Source of the DNA: Burkholderiales bacterium RIFCSPHIGHO2_12_FULL_61_11
Lineage (GTDB): Bacteria; Pseudomonadota; Gammaproteobacteria; Burkholderiales; Burkholderiaceae_C
Direction: 5' to 3'
Length of the DNA: 7,098 nt
Assembly (NCBI GenBank): GCA_001770785.1
Contig: MERZ01000177.1
Coordinates: 14,920-22,017 of the forward strand
In this document: piece after piece, positions 1 through 7,098 of the stretch
Position numbering within the stretch: position 1 is the stretch's first letter
Layout: every line of letters starts with the position of its first letter
Program-made: the position numbers and the translations under genes
The notes under the pieces: model-generated
The model's database searches: none
Told to the model about the DNA's origin: nothing
The model's input: the letters and a program-made list of their open reading frames with translations, nothing else

Positions 1-607
1 TGCCGCGGGCACCGGCCATGGCCTTGCCGCGCAGCGGTGCATAGACATGGATGTGACCGTCGGCAATGACTTCGGCACCGGCATTGACCATGGCCAGCAG
101 CACCAGGTCGCGGCCGCGCGCATACACCTGCTGGCCTGAGCGCAGCGGCTTGTCGATCACCAGCGCGCCGAGCGACGGCGAAGCAGGAGCTGCCGTGGGC
201 GGCGGCGGATTGGCTGGCGCGGCTTGCAGGGCGGCCGGCCGGGCGCTGACCAGGTGCGCGTCGGGCACCGGCAACAGCCCGGCTTGCAGCGCGGCGGCCA
301 TTTGCGCCGGGTTGCCGCCCTTGACGGCAACGGGCACCAACTGGTAGCTGCCCAGCAGGCCAATCAGGGCTGGAAAGTCGATCTCTCCTGCGGGCGCTGG
401 CCCGTCGCTGGCCGCCGTTTCAAGCGGCGACAGGTCGATCATCAGCGCATCCTGGTCGAAAAAATTGGGAATGTCGCCGAAGCGCAGCGCCAGTTCGCGT
501 GACAGGGCCGCGAGGTCGGTGGACTTGAGCAGCAGCGCGACCAGTGGCAGGTTGGCGCTCTTGATTTCAAAGGTGGCGGGAGTGGCGGCCCGGACGGCAA
601 CGATCAT
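1..607 (-). CDS. minC: Septum site-determining protein MinC, N-terminal part (3' end beyond window)
   Basis: MinC blocks FtsZ polymerisation away from mid-cell and is brought to the membrane by MinD. The 202 codons present cover the FtsZ-inhibiting N-domain (about residues 11-115, starting TFEIKSANLPLVALLLKS), a Pro/Ala-rich linker (about 117-147) and the start of the C-terminal beta-helix domain. That domain carries the family signature RSGQQVYARGRDL (156-168) followed by GAEVIADGHIHVYAPLRG (177-194); the RSGQ segment is known to contribute to MinD binding. The ATG at 607 is chosen because the conserved N-domain begins about 12 residues later and a weak GGA ribosome site lies 6 bases upstream. 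The frame stays open to the left edge, so the last part of the C-domain is missing. minD and minE are expected further left (inference from usual min operons). Recognised from sequence pattern; very likely correct. Confidence 0.95.
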   Translation of the reverse strand, partial: MIVAVRAATPATFEIKSANLPLVALLLKSTDLAALSRELALRFGDIPNFFDQDALMIDLSPLETAASDGPAPAGEIDFPALIGLLGSYQLVPVAVKGGNPAQMAAALQAGLLPVPDAHLVSARPAALQAAPANPPPPTAAPASPSLGALVIDKPLRSGQQVYARGRDLVLLAMVNAGAEVIADGHIHVYAPLRGKAMAGARG

Positions 608-846
608 GGGCGATCCAAAGCGAGGTGATGAAATGGGCCGGCCAAGGCTTGGCGGCGCGGCCGAACACGGCAATAAGCGAGGTTAGCCCAAGAAAAGCCG
701 AATTGACGCGCAGGGTTTGTCGCATTTGTCAGCGTATGAAACGCGACGCAGCCATGGGCCGGGTTCGGCGCGGGCACGCCAGGCATTGAAGGCATGCGGA
801 TTGGCTTGTAAAAAAGTTAGAGATAAAGCGGCATTATCCCGGAACT
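608..846. other. Intergenic region between ybhN and minC
   Basis: These 239 bases contain no gene I can support. The region should hold the minC promoter (minus strand), but I find no clear -35/-10 pair. A short inverted repeat (CCCGGA at 838-843 against TCCGGG at 856-861) spans the ybhN stop codon. It could be a weak terminator, but no T-run follows it directly; the nearest run of T on the minus strand lies about 20 bases further on. A 63-codon minus-strand frame ends at 604, its stop overlapping the minC ATG, but it has no ribosome site and resembles nothing I know. Confidence 0.5.
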
Positions 847-1827
847 TCATGAGGCTCCGGGTGCCGGGCGTCTGGCTTTGGCTTCCATGAGGAGGACGAC
901 CACGCTGGCAACGCCCAGCGGCGCAAGAAAATAGACAAGGCGGTAGGCCACCAGCGCCGCCAGCAGTTCATGGCGCGGCATCTGGTGCGACAGCAGGGCC
1001 ACAAACACGGCTTCCAGCACGCCCAGGCCCGCCGGGATGCGGGCGATCACGCCGGCCACGGCGGCCAGCAGCAGTACGCTGACCACGGCGGAAAACGCGA
1101 TGCGGTGCTGCAGCAGGACAAAAATAATGCCCGACATCAGGAGCCAGTTGCCGGCGCCCATGAGCATCTGCAGGCTGGCCAGCCCCAGCGAGGGCAATTC
1201 GATGGCGTGGCCACGCACATGCAGCGTGCGCTGGCGCGAAAAAGCGCAGACGCCGAGGTAGCCTGCCGCGGCGGCCAGCAGGGCAAAGCCGATGTAGCGC
1301 AGATGGGCGGAATCAATGTTCCAGTCGGGTGGCAAGGCGGGCGGCTGCAGGCTGAACACCAGCCCGCCCAGCAGCACATAACCCATCCAGTTGGCCAGCA
1401 TGCTCAGCGACATGATGCAGGTGATGACGCCCGTTTCCAGACCGAGTCGTGAATAGAGGCGGAAACGGAAAGCGATGCCGCCGACGAATGATCCGAGGTT
1501 GAGATTGAAGGCGTAGCTGACGAAGGTGACCATCATGACGGCAGGCGCGCCCAGCGTGTGGCCGGTGTAGTGGCGGCCCAGCAGGTCAAAACAGCTGTAA
1601 AGCGCGAAACTGGCCAGCGTCAGCAGCACGGCACCCCAGACGGCCGTCAGCGGATAGTTCTTCAGCGAGTTGAACACCTGGCCCCATTCAATGGTGCGCG
1701 CCTGCGACACCAGCAATGTCGCCACCGCCGCAAAAAACAGGGCCACCGCGCCGCGCTTGAGCCACTGCCACCAGATTTTGTCGGTGATTTTCTGCCGGGC
1801 GCGATCGCTGGCGTGCGGTGTAGCCAT
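847..1827 (-). CDS. ybhN: YbhN/UPF0104 family integral membrane protein (LPG synthase transmembrane-like)
   Basis: This is a 326-residue inner-membrane protein, close in length to E. coli YbhN (318). It belongs to the family that shares its membrane domain with the flippase part of lysyl-phosphatidylglycerol synthase. About eight hydrophobic segments are visible, roughly at residues 26-41, 58-78, 95-115, 135-160, 177-195, 219-240, 245-265 and 291-315. The hallmark I-P-A-G-L-G-V-L-E motif is at 264-272. The first residues are charged and cytoplasmic in appearance (KITDKIWWQWLKRG). The frame can be read 16 codons further upstream from a TTG at 1875, but that would overlap clsB. The ATG at 1827, 7 bases after the clsB stop, is the first ATG and fits translational coupling. 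The exact substrate is unknown. Movement of a lipid across the membrane is an inference from the related domain and from the neighbouring cardiolipin synthase. Confidence 0.85.
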   Translation of the reverse strand: MATPHASDRARQKITDKIWWQWLKRGAVALFFAAVATLLVSQARTIEWGQVFNSLKNYPLTAVWGAVLLTLASFALYSCFDLLGRHYTGHTLGAPAVMMVTFVSYAFNLNLGSFVGGIAFRFRLYSRLGLETGVITCIMSLSMLANWMGYVLLGGLVFSLQPPALPPDWNIDSAHLRYIGFALLAAAAGYLGVCAFSRQRTLHVRGHAIELPSLGLASLQMLMGAGNWLLMSGIIFVLLQHRIAFSAVVSVLLLAAVAGVIARIPAGLGVLEAVFVALLSHQMPRHELLAALVAYRLVYFLAPLGVASVVVLLMEAKARRPAPGAS

Positions 1828-1834
1828 CAGGCGC

Positions 1835-3118
1835 TCAAACCGAGTCGGCGGCCTGCCTGACTGCGTCGGCCTCAATCAGAGTTGCTGCCGCGCTGCCCGG
1901 GATGGCCAGCGTGAGGTACTGCACATGTCCGGGCAGCCAGCCCACCCAAGCCGGGTAGCGGCGCAGCAGGTGAAACACAAAGAAGCTGCGCACCATGCGC
2001 CACCAACTCGGCTCCACCAGGTCGCCGGGACGGATCTGCCTGCAGCCGCGCTGCATCAGGTCGTCCAGCCGCGCGCTCAAATACTGGTTGAATGCGCGAT
2101 CCTTGATGATGACGTTGGCTTCGAGGTTCAGCGACAGGCTGAGCGGGTCCAGGTTGCTGGAACCCACCGTCGACCAGGTATCGTCGGCCACCGCCACCTT
2201 GCCATGCAGCGGCCGTTCGCGATATTCAAAAATCTTCACGCCGGCGGTCATCAGGTGGTGGTACAGCATGTTGGCCGCGGTCTTGACGATGGCCATGTCG
2301 GGCTCGCCCTGCAGGATGAGCCGCACATCGACGCCGCGCTGAGCCGCCCTGCGAATATCCTTAAGCAGGAGGTAGCCGGGGAAAAAGTAGGCATTGGCAA
2401 TCACCACGCGGTGGCGGGCGGCACGAAGTGCAATGCGGTATTGGTGCTCGATATCCTTGGTGTGCTTGCCGTTGTCGCGGGTCACAAACAGGGCGCCCGC
2501 AGCGCCGACTGGCGCTGCCGGGACGCGTTGCAAGGTCTGGGCCAGCTTCTGGGCCTCGGACGACAAGCGCTTGCGCAGACGGCAGGTGAGGGTTGCGGCG
2601 GCCTCGCGCTGGCCCGCTGCCAGCGCCTGGTGCACAAATTCGTGGATCACGGCAACGATGGGGCCTTCCATCTCGACGGCGTAGTCCTGCTTGGCCATGG
2701 GCCCGAAGTCGGCCAGGTGATCGGCGGAGTAGTTGATGCCGCCGACAAAGGCCCGCTGGCCGTCGAGCACCACAATTTTTCGGTGCATGCGGCGAAACAG
2801 GTTGGTGCGCATGCCCCAGAGTTTGGGTTGGGGGTCAAACACATGTACCCGTATGCCGGCCTGCGTCAGCGCGGAAATGAAGCCGGGCGACAGATCGGGT
2901 GAGCCAAAGCCATCCACGGTGACGTCAATTTGCACGCCTCGCCCGGCAGCCTGCAGCAGCGCCGCGTGCAGCGCCATGCCGACCTTGTCTTCAAACCAGA
3001 TAAAGGTTTCCAGCACCACCTCGTTCCGGGCCGCGGCAATGCACTCGAACACGCGCGGGAAGAATTCCTCGCCGTTTTCAAGCAGCCGGAACTGGTTGCC
3101 GTTAACCCATCGGGTCAT
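1835..3118 (-). CDS. clsB: Cardiolipin synthase B (phospholipase D superfamily)
   Basis: This 427-residue enzyme carries two HKD phosphodiesterase motifs: HRKIVVLDGQRAFVGGIN with H112, K114 and D119, and HGKVAVADDTWSTVGSSN with H305, K307 and D312. Together they form the catalytic site of bacterial cardiolipin synthases, which move a phosphatidyl group between phospholipids through a phospho-histidine intermediate. The N-terminus (VNGNQFRLLENGEEFFPRVFECIAAA) is typical of the ClsB (YbhO) subgroup. It lacks the pair of N-terminal membrane helices found in ClsA. Length is close to E. coli ClsB (413). An AGGGG ribosome site sits 7 bases before the ATG at 3118, fixing the start. The C-terminal 60 residues contain a hydrophobic/aromatic stretch (SWWRMVRSFFVFHLLRRYP, 371-389) that may hold it at the membrane. 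The gene lies between a YbhP-like and a YbhN-like gene, as in E. coli, which supports the ClsB rather than ClsA or ClsC assignment. Confidence 0.92.
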   Translation of the reverse strand: MTRWVNGNQFRLLENGEEFFPRVFECIAAARNEVVLETFIWFEDKVGMALHAALLQAAGRGVQIDVTVDGFGSPDLSPGFISALTQAGIRVHVFDPQPKLWGMRTNLFRRMHRKIVVLDGQRAFVGGINYSADHLADFGPMAKQDYAVEMEGPIVAVIHEFVHQALAAGQREAAATLTCRLRKRLSSEAQKLAQTLQRVPAAPVGAAGALFVTRDNGKHTKDIEHQYRIALRAARHRVVIANAYFFPGYLLLKDIRRAAQRGVDVRLILQGEPDMAIVKTAANMLYHHLMTAGVKIFEYRERPLHGKVAVADDTWSTVGSSNLDPLSLSLNLEANVIIKDRAFNQYLSARLDDLMQRGCRQIRPGDLVEPSWWRMVRSFFVFHLLRRYPAWVGWLPGHVQYLTLAIPGSAAATLIEADAVRQAADSV

Positions 3119-3145
3119 AAAGTCGCCCCTGGCAGGCGCCTAGCA

Positions 3146-3318
3146 GCCATCGAGCGCAGCGCCGGGCCGTCCCAAGCAAGCTCAGCCCCCAAGGGGCTGG
3201 AGCCTGCGGCTCCAAACCTGCCTGAGCAGGTTTGGACAGGCGACAGAGGCGACGCGTCTCGCGAGCCGCGGCCTGCAAGGCCTCGCGAAGCAAACGCAGT
3301 GGCGAGCGTGGGGGCCAT
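3146..3318. repeat. Intergenic hairpin repeat, long copy
   Basis: This first copy shares its left arm (3146-3190) with 3314-3358 of the second copy (one mismatch, at 3170) and its right arm (3285-3318) with 3369-3402 exactly. Between the arms it has 94 bases where the other copy has 10. The extra stretch is a chain of hairpins: CAGCCCC/GGGGCTG at 3183-3199, GGAGCC/GGCTCC at 3199-3213, an 11-bp stem with a CTGA loop at 3211-3236, and GGCCT/AGGCC at 3270-3282 within a further CGCGA/TCGCG pair (3260-3287). The arms resemble a GC-rich palindromic element I remember as scattered in Comamonadaceae intergenic regions; that recollection is unchecked. The two copies share the GCCAT at 3314-3318. Confidence 0.85.
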
Positions 3319-3402
3319 CGAGCGCAGCGCCGGGCCGCCCCAAGCAAGCTCAGCCCCCTCGGGGGGCAGCGAAGCAAACGCAGTGGCGAGCGTGGGGGCC
3401 AT
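3314..3402. repeat. Intergenic hairpin repeat, short copy
   Basis: This 89-base copy is the compact form of the preceding element. Arms of 45 and 34 bases flank a short central hairpin formed by GCCCCC (3353-3358) and GGGGGC (3362-3367). It ends 7 bases past the ybhP stop in the minus-strand reading direction, so it would lie in the 3' part of the ybhP message. The two copies are head-to-tail in the same orientation. This could reflect local duplication or insertion beside a resident copy. Confidence 0.85.
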
Positions 3403-3408
3403 ATATCT

Positions 3409-4293
3409 CTAGAGTTCAATCTCAGCCGCCAGCGGGGCATGGTCTGACAGGTGTGACCACGGCTTGCTCGGCAGCACAATCGGGCTGTGGCCGAGAGCAT
3501 TGCGCACGTAGATTCGGTCCAGCCGCAGCAGGGGTTGGCGCGCGGGAAAGGTTCGCGCGGCTTGGCCATTGGCTTGCACAAACACCTCGTTTAGCCCGGC
3601 CCGGCGTTTGAGCAGGGCGTGGGCGCGATGCCGCCAGTCGTTGAAATCGCCAGCGACCACCAGCGGCGCGTTGGCGGGAACCTGCTTGCGCGCCAGGTCG
3701 CACAGCATCTCCATTTGTTGGGTACGGTGCGACTCAATCAGGCCCAGATGCACGCAGATCGCATGCACATTGACCTTGCGGCCCGGAATATGCAGCTCGC
3801 AATGCAGCAAACCGCGCCTTTCGGGGCCGCTGATCGAGACGTCGTGATTTTCGAAACGCACGATGGGAAACTTGGAAAGCAGCGCATTGCCGTGGTGGCC
3901 GTTGCTGTGGACCGCGTTGCGGCCATAGGCGAACTGCGACCAGATCGCGTCGGCCAGGAACTCGTAGTGCGGCTCATCGGGATAGTTGTCGAACTTTTCG
4001 GGGTGCTTGATGCTGCTGCCCGTCACCTCCTGCAGGAACACCACATCGGCGCCAACCGCGCGCACGGCGTCGCGCAATTCTGGCAGGATGAATTTGCGGT
4101 TGAAAAAAGTGAAGCCCTTGTGGATGTTGACCGTGAGTACCTTGAAGGAAAACGCCGTGTCGGTGCTGAGCGCTGCCAGCGCCGTTTGCGTATCGACGGC
4201 GACCTCGGCCATGGCAGCAGCGGCGGCGGCTGTGGCGACGGACAAATCGGCAGGCGCGCGGCGCCGGGAAGAACCAGGGAATAAACGTTTCAT
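3409..4293 (-). CDS. ybhP: Endonuclease/exonuclease/phosphatase family protein (YbhP-like)
   Basis: This 294-residue protein has the complete fold signature of the metal-dependent EEP superfamily (DNase I, exonuclease III, sphingomyelinase-type phosphodiesterases). The signature comprises N56 in TVNIHKG, E89 in FLQEV, H182 in CVHLG, D216 and N218 in AGDFNDW, D259 in LRLDRIYV, and D284-H285 in LSDHAP. From residue 49 on it aligns well with what I remember of E. coli YbhP (253 aa). The first ~45 residues are extra: Arg-rich (SSRRRAP), then seven alanines (22-27 region), and not a clear signal peptide. The ATG at 4293 is the first in frame but has no ribosome site. A second ATG at 4212 would give 267 residues, nearer the family length. 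The neighbours clsB and ybhN suggest a lipid or envelope substrate, but none is established. Family confident, substrate unknown. Confidence 0.85.
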   Translation of the reverse strand: MKRLFPGSSRRRAPADLSVATAAAAAAMAEVAVDTQTALAALSTDTAFSFKVLTVNIHKGFTFFNRKFILPELRDAVRAVGADVVFLQEVTGSSIKHPEKFDNYPDEPHYEFLADAIWSQFAYGRNAVHSNGHHGNALLSKFPIVRFENHDVSISGPERRGLLHCELHIPGRKVNVHAICVHLGLIESHRTQQMEMLCDLARKQVPANAPLVVAGDFNDWRHRAHALLKRRAGLNEVFVQANGQAARTFPARQPLLRLDRIYVRNALGHSPIVLPSKPWSHLSDHAPLAAEIEL

Positions 4294-4563
4294 AAGTCGT
4301 GATGAACAGGCACGGGAAAAGCCTGGCTGCCTATTGTTGATCTTTGGGCAACTGGCTGCTGTAGGACGGCAACTTATTTGCGGCGAGTCGGCAGATTTGC
4401 ATGAAAAATACAAGCTGGACACCGTTTTGCGTCGGTCGCAAGTGCTATCTGGGGGGCGATCGGAAAATAGTAATGAAAAGTGCCTTTAGACCAATAACTA
4501 CAGGCGCAAGCAGCTACTAAAACAAGAGTGAATGATGGGTTGAGGCAGGCAACTGACGGGGTG
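4294..4563. other. Intergenic region upstream of ybhP
   Basis: About 270 bases lie between the ybhP start and the terminator of the Spy-like gene. The composition is less GC-rich than the genes around it. The ybhP-clsB-ybhN promoter is expected here on the minus strand, but I could not identify a convincing -35/-10 pair. The right part (4463-4528) looks like a member of an intergenic repeat family (separate entry). The minus-strand frame of ybhP continues upstream to a GTG at 4422, but this extension is unlike YbhP and is not supported. Confidence 0.5.
4463..4528 (-). repeat. Possible Comamonadaceae-type intergenic repeat
   Basis: Read on the minus strand the segment contains TAGTAGCTGCTTGCGC, then TTATTGGTCTAAAGGC, then TTTTCATTACTATTTT. 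This order (TAGCTGCTTGCGC, a short AT-rich spacer, an AGAGGC-like block and a T-rich tail) resembles a family of small intergenic elements I recall from Polaromonas, Acidovorax and relatives. Only one copy is present in the window, so repetition cannot be shown from this sequence. Confidence 0.35.
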
Positions 4564-4611
4564 AAAAAAGGCCGGCACCGGCGCGCTGAAATAGCGCCAC
4601 CGGTGCCGGCC
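4564..4611 (-). terminator. Intrinsic terminator of the Spy-like gene
   Basis: A 12-bp perfect stem (GGCCGGCACCGG at 4570-4581 against CCGGTGCCGGCC at 4600-4611) is extended by GCGCT/AGCGC (4583-4587/4593-4597) around a 5-base loop. On the minus strand it is followed at once by six T (4564-4569). It lies 27 bases past the stop of the Spy-like gene. It also insulates the downstream ybhP cluster from that gene. Confidence 0.92.
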
Positions 4612-4638
4612 CCCCAGGCATCAGGCCTGCAAGGCGGC

Positions 4639-5199
4639 TTAGCCTTTGCGGTGGTGCATGCCGCCTTGGTGATGGCCGCGTCCGTCGCGCTGGCCGAATT
4701 TGGCATGCGCGGCATCAAAGGCCTTTTGCTGCTCGGCGCTCAAGGCGGCGTAAAACGTCTTGGTGGCCTCGCCACGCTGGTCCATGGCGGCGCTCCTCTC
4801 GGCCATGCGCTGGGTGCGCAGGGCGCGCATTTTGTCGATGCGCTCGGGTGTGCTCAGCTTGGCGAACTCGGCGCGCTGTTCGGGCGTGGGGCGTGCATTG
4901 CGGGCTGGCGGCTGCATGGAGGCGGTGAAGCTGGTCCAGGCCGCTTCCTGGGCCGGCGTGATCTTGAGCGTGGCTTTCAGTTCAGCCTGGCGTTTGAGCA
5001 TCCGGGCCTGCCTTTTGGCCGGGTCACGATGCCCCATCATGCGGTCGCCGGACTTGCCAGCGTGCATGCCTGCGGCTGCGGGACCGGCCACCGGTGCAGC
5101 GGGCATGCCCTGCGCCGTGGCAGTGGTTCCCGCCGCGGCCAGCAAACCGGCAACGAGAAGAGCATTCAGGCAAGCCAGGGGTTTGAGAGAGAATTTCAT
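4639..5199 (-). CDS. Spy/CpxP-like periplasmic LTxxQ-motif protein
   Basis: This 186-residue secreted protein starts with a signal peptide (MKFSLKPLACLNALLVAGLLAAAGTTATAQ; cleavage probably near residues 28-30). The mature part is highly basic and helical, with two LTxxQ-like segments: LKITPAQ (78-84) and LSAEQQ (153-158). This is the pattern of the Spy/CpxP family of small ATP-independent periplasmic chaperones and stress sensors. Both ends of the mature protein are rich in His and Met (GMHAGKSGDRMMGH, 44-57; GHHQGGMHH, 175-183), which suggests metal binding. An AAAGGA ribosome site lies 7 bases before the ATG at 5199 and decides the start; the frame stays open further upstream but runs antisense to the riboswitch and thiC. 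It is a single-gene unit ending in its own terminator and divergent from thiC. A role in envelope or metal stress is inference from the family. Confidence 0.82.
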   Translation of the reverse strand: MKFSLKPLACLNALLVAGLLAAAGTTATAQGMPAAPVAGPAAAGMHAGKSGDRMMGHRDPAKRQARMLKRQAELKATLKITPAQEAAWTSFTASMQPPARNARPTPEQRAEFAKLSTPERIDKMRALRTQRMAERSAAMDQRGEATKTFYAALSAEQQKAFDAAHAKFGQRDGRGHHQGGMHHRKG

Positions 5200-5233
5200 G
5201 GAAACATCCTTTCGGTAAGACCGGGAAAGCGGG

Positions 5234-5264
5234 TTAATAAAGCCTGACACCAGAGGGCTGACAC
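5234..5264 (-). promoter_or_regulatory. Candidate promoter and direct repeat upstream of the Spy-like gene
   Basis: On the minus strand GTGTCA (5264-5259) and TTTATT (5241-5236) are 17 bases apart, each matching 4 of 6 consensus positions. GTGTCAG occurs twice, at 5264-5258 and 5250-5244, exactly 14 bases apart. The second copy falls between the -35 and -10 candidates, so it could be a regulator site. Weak evidence. Confidence 0.3.
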
Positions 5265-5337
5265 AGGGTTTGGCTTCAGGTTGAAAGCAAGTGTGGGGGG
5301 CGCGTGTATCGGCGGCATTGCGAGGCCGTGATGGTTT

Positions 5338-5352
5338 GTAAAGTTGGGTGAA
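5338..5352 (+). promoter_or_regulatory. CpxR-box-like sequence
   Basis: GTAAA (5338-5342), five bases, then GTGAA (5348-5352). The published CpxR consensus is GTAAA-N5-GTAAA, so 9 of 10 positions match. It lies 138 bases upstream of the Spy-like gene, a family often under Cpx/Bae control in enterobacteria. A chance match is possible, and no cpx genes are visible here. Confidence 0.25.
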
Positions 5353-5374
5353 AAGGCGGTTACCGTGGCCCGGT

Positions 5375-5403
5375 TTGCGGCGAACGGCTCCTGTGTTTAC
5401 AAT
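5375..5403 (+). promoter_or_regulatory. Probable thiC promoter
   Basis: TACAAT (5398-5403) matches 5 of 6 positions of the sigma-70 -10 box. TTGCGG (5375-5380) matches the first half of the -35 box with a 17-base spacer. A transcript would begin near 5409-5411, immediately before the first stem of the TPP aptamer, which supports the assignment. Confidence 0.6.
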
Positions 5404-5411
5404 CGCCTCAG

Positions 5412-5508
5412 CTTGTCGGGGTGCCAAAGATGTTTCGTCTGAGGCTGAGATCGCAAAAATGCGAGACCCGCTGAACCTGATCGGGATCATCTCCGCGTAG
5501 GGAACAAG
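5412..5508 (+). ncRNA. TPP (THI element) riboswitch
   Basis: This is the thiamine pyrophosphate-sensing aptamer in the 5' leader of thiC. The conserved blocks are present in order: GGGGTGCC (5418-5424 region), CTGAGA (5445-5450), ACCC (5466-5469), GAACCTGATC (5473-5482) and GCGTAGGGAA (5495-5504). The closing helix P1 forms between CTTGT (5412-5416) and ACAAG (5504-5508), and the variable P3 stem between TCGC (5451-5454) and GCGA (5461-5464). When TPP binds, expression of thiC should fall, as known for this class. No terminator hairpin with a U-run is visible before the gene, so control is probably at translation start (inference). Confidence 0.95.

Positions 5509-7098
<1,590 letters not shown>

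Larger units (their letters stand above)
3119..3408. other. ybhP-clsB intergenic spacer filled by repeats
   Basis: This 290-base spacer inside the presumed operon contains the clsB ribosome site (AGGGG at 3126-3130 read on the minus strand) and is otherwise occupied from 3146 to 3402 by two copies of a hairpin-rich repeat (separate entries). Short frames run through the repeat on both strands, but they are a by-product of its high GC and have no start signals or recognisable protein. No hairpin-plus-T-run terminator on the minus strand was found here, so transcription could continue from ybhP into clsB; this is inference. Confidence 0.7.

Noticed and set aside
838..861. Terminator for ybhN at its stop codon
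   Set aside because: Six-base stem with a long loop and no T-run directly after it on the minus strand; kept only as a remark in the intergenic entry.
970..1452. 160-codon plus-strand open frame rich in Gln/His/Gly
   Set aside because: Antisense to ybhN; composition is that of a reverse-read membrane protein gene.
1670..2902. 410-codon plus-strand open frame
   Set aside because: Fully antisense to clsB and the start of ybhN; no ribosome site and a low-complexity, His/Val/Gly-rich product typical of a shadow frame in GC-rich DNA.
3146..3402. CRISPR array
   Set aside because: Only two unequal copies, long palindromic arms and no regularly sized unique spacers.
3102..3581. Open frames through the repeat region (for example 95 and 159 codons, minus strand)
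   Set aside because: The predicted protein repeats simply mirror the DNA repeat; no start signals and no overlap with a known family.
3619..4284. 221-codon plus-strand open frame
   Set aside because: Antisense to ybhP, whose catalytic motifs are intact; no recognisable protein.
4528..5247. 239-codon plus-strand open frame
   Set aside because: Antisense to the Spy-like gene and runs through its terminator hairpin; no supporting features.

Overview
The window looks like ordinary chromosomal DNA of a GC-rich betaproteobacterium, most likely a member of the Comamonadaceae (Polaromonas/Rhodoferax/Acidovorax type). This rests on the protein sequences as I recognise them and on two intergenic repeats that resemble families I remember from Comamonadaceae genomes. 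It could not be checked by search here. The window holds six genes, two of them cut by its ends.

Left part (1-607, minus strand): the first 202 codons of minC, the septum-site inhibitor. The rest of the gene, and presumably minDE, lie beyond the left edge. A 239-base gap (608-846) with no convincing gene follows.

Centre (847-4293, minus strand): a three-gene set read right to left: an endonuclease/exonuclease/phosphatase-family protein (YbhP-like), a two-HKD-motif cardiolipin synthase (ClsB, formerly YbhO) and an integral membrane YbhN/UPF0104 protein. This is the gene order of the E. coli ybhP-clsB-ybhN cluster and suggests a phospholipid or envelope role. clsB and ybhN are 7 bases apart. 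ybhP and clsB are separated by 290 bases, largely filled by two copies of a hairpin-rich repeat. A second, different repeat-like stretch lies upstream of ybhP.

Right-centre (4564-5199, minus strand): a secreted Spy/CpxP-like LTxxQ protein with His/Met-rich ends, followed by a strong intrinsic terminator. It is divergent from thiC. The shared intergenic region carries a TPP riboswitch for thiC, a plausible thiC promoter and a few candidate operator motifs.

Right part (5606 to the end, plus strand): the first 497 codons of thiC (HMP-phosphate synthase), preceded by its thiamine pyrophosphate riboswitch. The C-terminal Fe-S cluster region lies outside the window.

I see no CRISPR array, tRNA, rRNA, insertion sequence, prophage or obviously new system. 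The points worth a second look are the structured repeat inside the phospholipid operon, the conserved ybhP-clsB-ybhN arrangement itself, the leader architecture of thiC and the metal-ligand-rich termini of the Spy-like protein.
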